In this document: positions 58,093 to 64,000 of the stretch, in pieces | Layout: each line of letters opens with the position of its first letter | Numbering within the stretch: the stretch's first letter is position 1 | NCBI RefSeq assembly: GCF_016482825.1 | Contig: NZ_JAEMNV010000001.1 | Location: 496,001-560,000, forward strand | Direction: 5' to 3' | DNA: 64,000 nt | Source: Antrihabitans stalagmiti | Lineage (GTDB): Bacteria > Actinomycetota > Actinomycetes > Mycobacteriales > Mycobacteriaceae | Translations under genes and position numbers: made by a program | Notes under the pieces: model-generated | Database searches by the model: none | Told to the model about the DNA's origin: nothing | Seen by the model: only the letters and a program-made list of their open reading frames with translations

Positions 58093-58806
58093 ATGAGTAT
58101 GAAGGTCGAGATCTGGTCCGACGTTGTCTGCCCGTGGTGCTACGTCGGAAAGCGGCGTTTCGAGAAAGCGCTGACCCGGTTCGAGCATCGCGACGAGATC
58201 GAACTCGTCTGGCGCAGTTTCGAACTGGACCCGAATTCGCCGCCGAGCGCTGCCGAGCAGGGCAACCATGCCGAGCGCATCGCAGCGAAGTACGGCGTCT
58301 CGGTCGCCGAAGCGCAGACCATGACCGACCGGCTGACAGCAACAGCTGCGGCCGAAGGCCTCGACTTCCGATTCGACCTCGCACGGCCGGGCAACACGTT
58401 CGACGCCCACCGTCTCCTGCACCTCGCACTGGAACACGGCGTTCAGGACGAGCTGAAGGAACGCTTGGACCGCGCGACGTTCACCGAGGGCCTGGCCACA
58501 TCGGACCACTCGGCGCTGCGTGTGCTTGCGATCGAAGTCGGTCTCGACGCCGCCGAGGTCGACGCGGTCCTCGAGGGCGACCGCTACTCGGACGCAGTCC
58601 GCGCCGACGAACAGCAGGCTCGCCAGTACGGCATCAGAGGCGTGCCGTTCTTCGTGATCGACGAAAAGTACGGAGTATCGGGCGCGCAGTCTGCCGATAT
58701 CGTCCTGCAGACCCTCGAGCAGGCCTGGTCGGAGCGGGCGCCGCTGACCCTCGTCACAACCAGCGGCGCCGCACCCAACTGCGAAGGTGATTCCTGCGCT
58801 ATCTGA
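58093..58806 (+). CDS. DsbA family oxidoreductase, FrnE-like
   Basis: 237 residues, cytoplasmic (no signal). The active site is WSDVVCPWCYVGKRRFEKAL, with the CPWC dithiol near residues 13-16. The helical insertion and the C-terminal GIRGVPFFVIDEKYGVSGAQ, carrying the cis-Pro motif, are typical of FrnE/2-hydroxychromene-isomerase-related proteins. Role: thiol-disulfide exchange or isomerase activity, often stress linked. A Cys pair near the C-terminus (NCEGDSC) is additional. Followed by a strong hairpin pair. Confidence 0.9.
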   Translation: MSMKVEIWSDVVCPWCYVGKRRFEKALTRFEHRDEIELVWRSFELDPNSPPSAAEQGNHAERIAAKYGVSVAEAQTMTDRLTATAAAEGLDFRFDLARPGNTFDAHRLLHLALEHGVQDELKERLDRATFTEGLATSDHSALRVLAIEVGLDAAEVDAVLEGDRYSDAVRADEQQARQYGIRGVPFFVIDEKYGVSGAQSADIVLQTLEQAWSERAPLTLVTTSGAAPNCEGDSCAI

Positions 58807-58817
58807 GCCGGCCCGGA

Positions 58818-58864
58818 GGAACCTGCACCCCATGACGGGGGCGCAGGTTCCTGCGGGAACCTGC
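58818..58864. terminator. Overlapping hairpins between convergent genes
   Basis: GCAGGTTCC-TGCG-GGAACCTGC (58843-58864) is a perfect 9-bp stem with a 4-nt loop. An upstream GGAACCTGC-ACCCC (58818-58831) can alternatively pair with GGGGG-C-GCAGGTTCC (58837-58851). Three copies of one 9-mer, two in one orientation, allow mutually exclusive stems. Located between the stops of the DsbA-like and secreted-protein genes, so a bidirectional terminator is likely, although there is no U-tract. Confidence 0.7.
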
Positions 58865-58865
58865 A

Positions 58866-60271
58866 TCAATTGTCGATGCCGACATTCGGTGGCAGGTTGT
58901 AGAACGCGGGCATGATCTCGTCGAAGTTGTTCAACTCCCAGTTGGTCTGATGCAGGATGTCCGGATCCACGGTGCTGAATGGCATCCAACCCTCCTGGAA
59001 CCAGCGGGTGGCGCCGTCCGCCGGACGATGCAGTGCCAGTTCTGCCGTGCACGGGGTGAACCCTTCTTGAAGCGCGCGGCACGAGTCGTAGATCAGGTAG
59101 TCGACGTCCAGGTCACGAACAATGGGGATCATCTTCATGATCTCGCCCAGTGCGATCGGTAGGGCACGAATGATCTGGCCTTCGATGCCGGGACCCGCGA
59201 CCTTGCCGAGCCCGATCATCGCGTTGAGCAGATCGCTCAGCGACTGATCGGTGATCGGCCATCTGTTGCCCTGCAGCCCGATTCCGGTGTCGGACACTGT
59301 GCGCCAGTCGATGGCCGTCGAGTTTCGACCGTCCCACGGCGATCGGGCATCGTTGCGCACTCGACCCTGAACGGTCTGTCCCGTGCCGCCGGGAAACAGC
59401 CACGGCATCGCCTTGATCAGAGGGTCGAACACGCCGACTTCGGTGACAGGAGCGAAGAACCGGTTGGTGATCGCCCCGCCTTCGTTGGTCGGTGTGTAGA
59501 GGCGCTTTCCGGCCCACACCAGTGGCCGAGCTCCTCGGCAACACGTGCCAACACGCCTGTGCTGCAACCGAAGTGGTCGGTGATCGCGGGTGTCAGAATG
59601 GCCTTGAGCGCATTGGCGACGATCCCCTCGGGGAGGTGGAATCCCCACTCCAAGATGTTCATGATCGTGTCGAGACGCGAGCACGTGGGCACTGCGAGGG
59701 TCAACGTGTCGTCGCCGAACATCGGCCCGCTCTGGCCGGCGAATCGGAAGATGTCCTTCTTGCGGTCGTTGCTGGAGACGCGGAACGCCATCATCGTGCG
59801 GCGCCAGTTGTCGTTGTAGTTCGAGCAGGCCTCGCCGAGTTCGTCCGACAGGCGGTACATGGCGCCGGGATTGGCGGCCTTCCACTCCTTTGCCAATGCA
59901 TGCGAACTCGAGTTGACGGGATCCGGTGCGCCGGCAGGGCGGATCGCTGCAGTCTGATCCGCATTGGGGACGAGAACACAGTTGTCGGCCCAGTTGGTTA
60001 CTCCGTCCGAGTCGAAGTCCTGCCAGTACAGGACTTCCGATCGAGGTGGTGGGTTCTCCGTCGTCCAGCCACCTGGCGGCGCTTCGGGCAGGGGCACTGC
60101 GACGGGATAGTCGACGGGCAATAGAGGTGGCTCATCGGTGCAGCCCCACAACCCACAGACCACGGGGTCGATTGCAGGTTCGGGTGTGATCGCGGGCTCG
60201 GCTAGCGACGTCACGGGCACGGTCGCGAAAAGTACCGCGACCATTCCGGCTAAAACCAGTCTTCTTGGCAC
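58866..60271 (-). pseudogene. Secreted protein with thrombospondin type-3-like motif, frameshifted
   Basis: Reading from GTG 60271 (GGAGG six bases upstream), a signal peptide (VLAGMVAVLFATVPVTSLA) leads to a Pro-rich region and a calcium-binding TSP3-type motif D-F-D-S-D-G-V-T-N-W-A-D-N-C near residue 85. The frame is lost near 59521, after VARVAEELGH; the expected continuation LVWAGKRLYTPTNEGG lies in another minus-strand frame and runs to 58866. Adding one base (a C, giving CACCTG) restores a single protein of about 468 residues. Function unknown; a large exported protein of Rhodococcus type. Frame loss could be real or a consensus error. A good promoter and operator lie upstream. Confidence 0.75.
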
Positions 60272-60362
60272 CAAGGTCCTCCTTGTCGTTGACGGAGAGC
60301 CAGTTGTGACCTTGTGCTGCACACGGGGACGTGTACGTCGACATCAGGTCGGCTCGACGAGG

Positions 60363-60391
60363 ACTGTATCGGCCAGTGTTCCAATCGGCAA
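60363..60391 (-). promoter_or_regulatory. Predicted promoter of the secreted TSP3-motif protein
   Basis: On the minus strand, -35 TTGCCG (60386-60391) and -10 TACAGT (60363-60368) are separated by exactly 17 nt, about 95 nt upstream of GTG 60271. The TGTCT-N-AGACA operator begins 2 nt upstream of the -35 element. Confidence 0.55.
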
Positions 60392-60393
60392 GC

Positions 60394-60408
60394 ACTGTCT
60401 CAGACAGT
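60394..60408. promoter_or_regulatory. Operator copy 1: ACTGTCT-C-AGACAGT
   Basis: A perfect 15-nt palindrome upstream of the secreted-protein promoter. Its TGTCT-N-AGACA core recurs at 61875-61885 next to the GntR-type regulator gene. Confidence 0.7.
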
Positions 60409-60420
60409 CAGGATAGGTTG

Positions 60421-61818
60421 CTAGTGATTATCTGAAGAACGGATGCTGGTGATCGGTGCGGTGTTCGCCACCTCGACGAACTCGGGCACAAGCGTCCGAA
60501 CCGCGTCTCGAACTCGCACCTCGCCACCGATCTGACACAAAACCCCAGCGCCGGCGACGAACATTCGGCCGATCGGAGTCAGCCTCGCGGGCAGTGTCAG
60601 CTGTCTGTTGACGTTGCTCAAATGCAGCTGGGAGACGTGCTGGACAACGGATCGCAACCACTTCGTCGAGAAGCGAAAAGTCGGCTGTACGAGAGGTTCG
60701 CGGAAAAGACCGAGTTCGTCGGCGAGGGCCGCGGCATCGAGCTCGACGCCGGGCGCGACGAACCCGTACCGGCGAGCATTCGCCGCCATGATGTCCGGAT
60801 CGCCGCCGACGATGCCGGCAAGTAGATCCGCCGCCATCTCGGTGAATCCCAGCGGCGGTTCGGCGCAGGCTCCGAAGTCGAAGACGGCGAGTCGACCATC
60901 AGCGGTGACGCGGTAGTTCCCGGGGTGCGGATCGCCGTAGAAGAGCCCGCACTGCGCCGGCCCTGTCAGGTTGAATCGGAGGAAGAGCTCACCCACCCTG
61001 TCCCGCTCGCGTTGGTGGCCGTTCGCGATGACCTGCGAAAGTGGCTTGCCATCAACCCATTCCGTGATCAGGACCTCGCCGCACTGGTGCACAACGGCCG
61101 GAACGAGAAAATCGGCACTGCCCGCGTACGCGGCGGCGAAGCGCCGCTGATTGGCGGCCTCGAGTTCGTAGTCCAATTCGTCGGTGATGCGTAGACACAA
61201 CTCGTCGACGATGCCCCGAATGTCGGCGCCGGACAGAAAAGGACTGGCCAGCCACGAGACCCGCTTCAAGTGCCTCAGATCGCCTGCCACAGCTTCCCGC
61301 GCCCCCGGGTACATCAATTTCACGGCGACGGTCCGTCCGTCGTTCCACACGGCTCGATGCACCTGGCCGAGGGATGCTGCAGCGGCGTGCCTGTCGTCGA
61401 AGTCGCGGAACAACCCGCGCCAGCCTTCGCCCAATTGTTCAGCAAGCACCGCGTGAACCGCGCTCGGCAACATTGCAGGTGTCGATTCCTGCAACTGCGA
61501 CAGGGCAACTCGATACGGTGCGGCGATCTGAGCAGGAAGGACGAGTTCGTAGATCGACAGGAACTGTCCGAGTTTCGCCGCGCATGCCCGCAGCTCGCCG
61601 AGCACCTCGAACATGTGGCGTGCGGTGCGGGCGTGCAGTTCGGCATCTACTTCGACTCGAGGTCGACCGATCATCCGCTTACCCGTCGCTGCGACTCGGC
61701 GGCCGGCGAAACCGAGCGGGATACTCGCCAGCCTCGCCGAGCGCACCACCGGCCGCACCGGAACATCGCCGGCGCGTCCGAACCGCAACACCGAGCCAGC
61801 TTCGTCGCCTTCGTGCAC
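60421..61818 (-). CDS. ABC1/UbiB (AarF) family atypical kinase
   Basis: 465 residues. The family-specific K-x-G-Q motif is AAKLGQFLSIY near residue 65; the Ala-rich loop is HAAAASLGQVHRAVWNDG followed by TVAVKLMYPG with the ATP-binding Lys; the catalytic loop is FYGDPHPGNYRV and the metal site VFDFGACAEPP. UbiB-like proteins bind ATP and support isoprenoid or quinone lipid processing; the exact role in actinobacteria is not established. GTG 61818 is six bases after AGGAGG. It is divergent from the GntR-type regulator across a 91-nt spacer containing operator copy 2. Confidence 0.9.
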   Translation of the reverse strand: MHEGDEAGSVLRFGRAGDVPVRPVVRSARLASIPLGFAGRRVAATGKRMIGRPRVEVDAELHARTARHMFEVLGELRACAAKLGQFLSIYELVLPAQIAAPYRVALSQLQESTPAMLPSAVHAVLAEQLGEGWRGLFRDFDDRHAAAASLGQVHRAVWNDGRTVAVKLMYPGAREAVAGDLRHLKRVSWLASPFLSGADIRGIVDELCLRITDELDYELEAANQRRFAAAYAGSADFLVPAVVHQCGEVLITEWVDGKPLSQVIANGHQRERDRVGELFLRFNLTGPAQCGLFYGDPHPGNYRVTADGRLAVFDFGACAEPPLGFTEMAADLLAGIVGGDPDIMAANARRYGFVAPGVELDAAALADELGLFREPLVQPTFRFSTKWLRSVVQHVSQLHLSNVNRQLTLPARLTPIGRMFVAGAGVLCQIGGEVRVRDAVRTLVPEFVEVANTAPITSIRSSDNH

Positions 61819-61874
61819 GCTTGTCCTCCTGCACAAGTCAGGCATATGGACCGATGCGTCCGCTGCCTCTAAAC

Positions 61875-61891
61875 TGTCTGAGACATATCCT
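61875..61891. promoter_or_regulatory. Operator copy 2: TGTCT-G-AGACA, next to a -10 element
   Basis: TGTCTGAGACA (61875-61885) is directly followed by TATCCT (61886-61891), a fair -10 match 18 nt before the regulator GTG at 61910. Placement between -35 and -10 fits repression. The site lies in the shared spacer of the regulator and the ABC1 kinase, so it may control both. Confidence 0.65.
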
Positions 61892-61909
61892 AGGGACGAA
61901 AGGGGCTTC

Positions 61910-62674
61910 GTGGAACACCACTCGGTAGTCTCCGATGTTGCGGAGACGCTGGCGCGGCGAATTGCGTGCGGCCAGTACGCTCCGGGCGATCTGATGCCGT
62001 CCGTCCGGACTGTCGCGACCGAGTTCGAGGTGAACCGAGCGACCGCTGCCCTGATCCTCGGCAGGCTCGCAACGATGGGCTTCGTCGATGCGCGTCGCGG
62101 AAAAGGGTTCGTCGTCAGGGACGTTCGATTGACCGGCGGTATGGATATGTACAGCCGTGTCTTCGAACTGTCGATGGGCGACCCCGACGTCACCATCGCG
62201 TGTTTCGAGGACATCATCGAGGTGGAACGGTCGATTTTGACCTCAGCACTGCTTGCCTTCACCGAGAGTGCCCCGATCGACGAGGTGCCTCGACTCGAAG
62301 AGCGAATAGCCGGCCTCGAAACGATTGCGCGCAGTGAGCCTGCGGACCTCACAGAATTTCTCGAGGCCGAAACAGACCTCGTTCGCACGCTGCTGACCGC
62401 GACCGGCAACACGGTTCATCTGGCGATCTTCAACTCGATCGCCCGCATCCTTCTCCAGGTTCCCGAAGCGACTCGCGCCGCTTTCGCGGTTTCCCCCGAC
62501 GTACACGTCATCGTGTGGCGAGCGTTGTGCAGTGTCTGGGCCAGGGGAGCCGAACCGTCGAAATCGGAATTCAGCCTGTTCGACGACCTGCTCGCGATGT
62601 ATCACCGCAACGTCGTCGCCGAGTTCGAACGCCAGATCCTCGGTCCCCAGGCAGCCGATGCCGCGACGGCGTGA
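61910..62674 (+). CDS. GntR/FadR-type transcriptional regulator
   Basis: 254 residues from GTG 61910 after AAAGGGG. N-terminal winged helix-turn-helix: ARRIACGQYAPGDLMPSVRTVATEFEVNRATAALILGRLATMGFVDARRGKGFVV (split by me over residues 12-66; the GDLxPS...LA pattern is the GntR signature). The C-terminal all-helical part (EDIIEVERSILTSALLAF, EAETDLVRTLLTATGN) resembles an FCD ligand domain. It probably binds the TGTCT-N-AGACA sites at its own promoter and at 60394-60408 (inference). Confidence 0.82.
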   Translation: MEHHSVVSDVAETLARRIACGQYAPGDLMPSVRTVATEFEVNRATAALILGRLATMGFVDARRGKGFVVRDVRLTGGMDMYSRVFELSMGDPDVTIACFEDIIEVERSILTSALLAFTESAPIDEVPRLEERIAGLETIARSEPADLTEFLEAETDLVRTLLTATGNTVHLAIFNSIARILLQVPEATRAAFAVSPDVHVIVWRALCSVWARGAEPSKSEFSLFDDLLAMYHRNVVAEFERQILGPQAADAATA

Positions 62675-62701
62675 CCCGATACGACGTGGGACGATCAGTC
62701 G

Positions 62702-63145
62702 GTGACCAGTAAAGCGGACGATTCGCAGAATCTTCGCGACCTCGCGCGGTTACGTCGGGTCCGCGACCGAATCGACCGCGAATATGCGCAGCCACTCGAC
62801 GTCGAGGCGCTCGCCAAAGACGCGCACATCTCGGCCGGCCATCTCAGTCGTCAGTTCCGGCTCGCGTACGGCGAATCGCCCTACAGCTACCTGATGACGC
62901 GGCGAATCGAGCGAGCCATGGCACTGCTGCGTCGAGGCGATCTCAGCGTGACCGAAGTCTGCTTCGCGGTGGGTTGCTCGTCGCTGGGGACCTTCAGTAC
63001 CCGCTTCACCGAGTTGGTCGGGGTGCCGCCCAGTGTCTATCGCACGCAACAGGAACGCACCACCGAAGGCATGCCGTCGTGCGTTGCGAAACAGGTGACC
63101 AGACCGATCAGGAATCGAGAAGCGCACGCCACGGGGACGCAATAA
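62702..63145 (+). CDS. AraC-type helix-turn-helix regulator, DNA-binding domain only
   Basis: 147 residues with two AraC helix-turn-helices: DVEALAKDAHISAGHLSRQF near residue 34 and VTEVCFAVGCSSLGTFSTRFTELVGVPPSVYR near 85, and nothing that looks like a ligand domain. GTG 62702 start lies 27 nt after the GntR-type gene. The VOC gene follows 10 nt after its stop. Small AraC proteins paired with a VOC gene are a recurring actinobacterial arrangement, in which the VOC protein is the probable target. Confidence 0.85.
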   Translation: MTSKADDSQNLRDLARLRRVRDRIDREYAQPLDVEALAKDAHISAGHLSRQFRLAYGESPYSYLMTRRIERAMALLRRGDLSVTEVCFAVGCSSLGTFSTRFTELVGVPPSVYRTQQERTTEGMPSCVAKQVTRPIRNREAHATGTQ

Positions 63146-63155
63146 CCTGATCGCC

Positions 63156-63566
63156 ATGGACATCACAATCAACGCAAGCTTCCTTCCACAGGACGACCCC
63201 GAGGCCGCCCTCGCCTTCTACCGCGACACCCTCGGATTCGAAGTCCGGAACGATGTCGGCTACAACGGGATGCGCTGGATCACTGTCGGTCCAGCCGGTC
63301 AGCCGGGTACGTCGATCGTCCTGTATCCACCTGCCGCGACGCCCGGCCTCACCGACGACGAGCGCCGCACCATCACCGAGATGATGGCAAAAGGGAGCTA
63401 CGGCAGCATCCTTCTTGCCACCAAGGATCTGGACGGCTCCTTCGAACAATTGCAGGCAAGTGACGCCGAAGTCGTCCAGGAGCCGACCGACCAGCCGTAC
63501 GGTGTACGGGACTGCGCGTTCCGCGATCCGGCGGGCAATATGGTTCGCCTGCAGGAACTTCGCTGA
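63156..63566 (+). CDS. VOC (glyoxalase/dioxygenase superfamily) protein
   Basis: 136 residues, two beta-alpha-beta-beta-beta halves. MDITINASFLPQDDPEAALAFYRDTLGFEV is the family opening and FRDPAGNMVRLQEL the typical closing motif, with a metal-ligand-like Glu near the end. The usual first metal ligand is not obvious. Possible glyoxalase-, extradiol-dioxygenase- or resistance-protein-like function. Start 10 nt after the AraC-type stop, so co-transcribed. Confidence 0.88.
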   Translation: MDITINASFLPQDDPEAALAFYRDTLGFEVRNDVGYNGMRWITVGPAGQPGTSIVLYPPAATPGLTDDERRTITEMMAKGSYGSILLATKDLDGSFEQLQASDAEVVQEPTDQPYGVRDCAFRDPAGNMVRLQELR

Positions 63567-63622
63567 ACCTCCCTTCACCGACAACTCGAGCCGACCCGCG
63601 GACAGATGGAGACACCAAGAGC

Positions 63623-64000
63623 ATGGCCACGAGGAAAAACACAGAGACGCCTGTGCAGCACGCCGCCGATACCCACGATCTGATTCGCGTAGTCGGCGCG
63701 CGTGCGAACAACCTCAAGGACGTCAGCATCGAACTGCCCAAACGACGGCTGACGGTGTTCACCGGTGTCTCCGGCTCCGGCAAGAGTTCGCTCGTGTTCG
63801 CCACGATCGCTGCTGAATCGCAGCGCATGATCAACGAGACCTACAGCGCGTTCGTCCAAGGCTTCATGCCGACACTTGCACGCCCCGAGGTCGACGTGCT
63901 GGAGGGTCTCACTACCGCGATCATCGTCGATCAGCAGCGGATGGGTGGTGACCCGAGGTCGACGGTCGGCACCGCGACCGACGCCAACGCGATGCTCCGG
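63623..64000 (+). CDS. UvrA-like ABC ATPase (excinuclease A family), 3' truncated by window
   Basis: 126 residues are visible, continuing past the window edge. VVGARANNLKDVSIELPKRRLTVFTGVSGSGKSSLVF carries the UvrA opening and Walker A (GVSGSGKSS). The next segment (YSAFVQGFMPTLARPEVDVLEGLTTAIIVDQQRMGGDPRSTVGTATD) has the form of the shorter UvrA-like proteins linked to drug resistance rather than the canonical repair UvrA. ATG 63623 lies 56 nt after the VOC gene on the same strand, suggesting an AraC-VOC-UvrA-like resistance operon (inference). Confidence 0.85.
   Translation, partial: MATRKNTETPVQHAADTHDLIRVVGARANNLKDVSIELPKRRLTVFTGVSGSGKSSLVFATIAAESQRMINETYSAFVQGFMPTLARPEVDVLEGLTTAIIVDQQRMGGDPRSTVGTATDANAMLR

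Overview
The window is high-GC actinobacterial DNA. GTG starts, mycolata-style families (PapA-like acyltransferase, DUF6285, DUF2637, AurF-type diiron protein) and a carotenoid operon with split CrtYc/CrtYd cyclase and CrtU point to Rhodococcus or a close relative (inference). No rRNA, tRNA, CRISPR array, insertion sequence or prophage was recognised. No gene-free stretch exceeds 300 bases.

Region 1 (1-8587, all +) is the end of a biosynthetic cluster. It holds the last NRPS module (C tail-A-T-TE), a PapA-like acyltransferase read in frame with an SDR, a 14-TM MFS exporter, an FAD monooxygenase and a SnoaL-like protein, mostly joined by ATGA-type overlaps. Region 2 (8590-18145) is accessory metabolism: two small hypotheticals, a leaderless phosphotransferase under a perfect palindrome, a secreted beta-propeller protein, a DUF6285/phosphotransferase/acyl-CoA dehydrogenase operon whose phosphotransferase is frameshifted, then on the minus strand a BenE transporter and a CoA transferase.

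Region 3 (18422-39634) is one 21.2-kb gene for a 7,070-residue five-module NRPS: A-T-E, three C-A-T-E, C-A-T-TE. Signature residues and C-domain motifs suggest modules 3-4 are a copy of modules 1-2, so the core would be X-Y-X-Y-Z. The first epimerization domain has lost its catalytic His and two other motifs. I could not match the product to a known compound; this is the best candidate for an undescribed system.

Region 4 (39657-48451) holds a Vsr/DUF559-like endonuclease gene flanked by 15-bp perfect inverted repeats, a GtrA protein, a DUF2637 membrane protein with C-terminal HTH, a fused TPP-dependent E1 alpha/beta dehydrogenase, an AurF-type diiron protein, a TetR regulator, a cation/proton antiporter and a small proline-rich ORF.

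Region 5 (48464-56134, minus strand) is a compact eight-gene carotenoid operon: crtB-crtE-crtI-crtYc-crtYd-methyltransferase-crtU-Rieske, most junctions being 4-nt overlaps. It should convert GGPP to phytoene, lycopene, cyclic carotene and an aromatic-ring carotenoid, with two unassigned tailoring genes.

Region 6 (56363-64000) has a diguanylate cyclase, an FKBP-type lipoprotein, a DsbA/FrnE protein, a strong convergent terminator, a frameshifted secreted TSP3-motif protein, an ABC1/UbiB kinase, a GntR/FadR regulator, an AraC-type regulator, a VOC protein and the start of a UvrA-like ATPase. A TGTCT-N-AGACA operator recurs at the regulator/kinase promoter and at the secreted-protein promoter, suggesting a small regulon.
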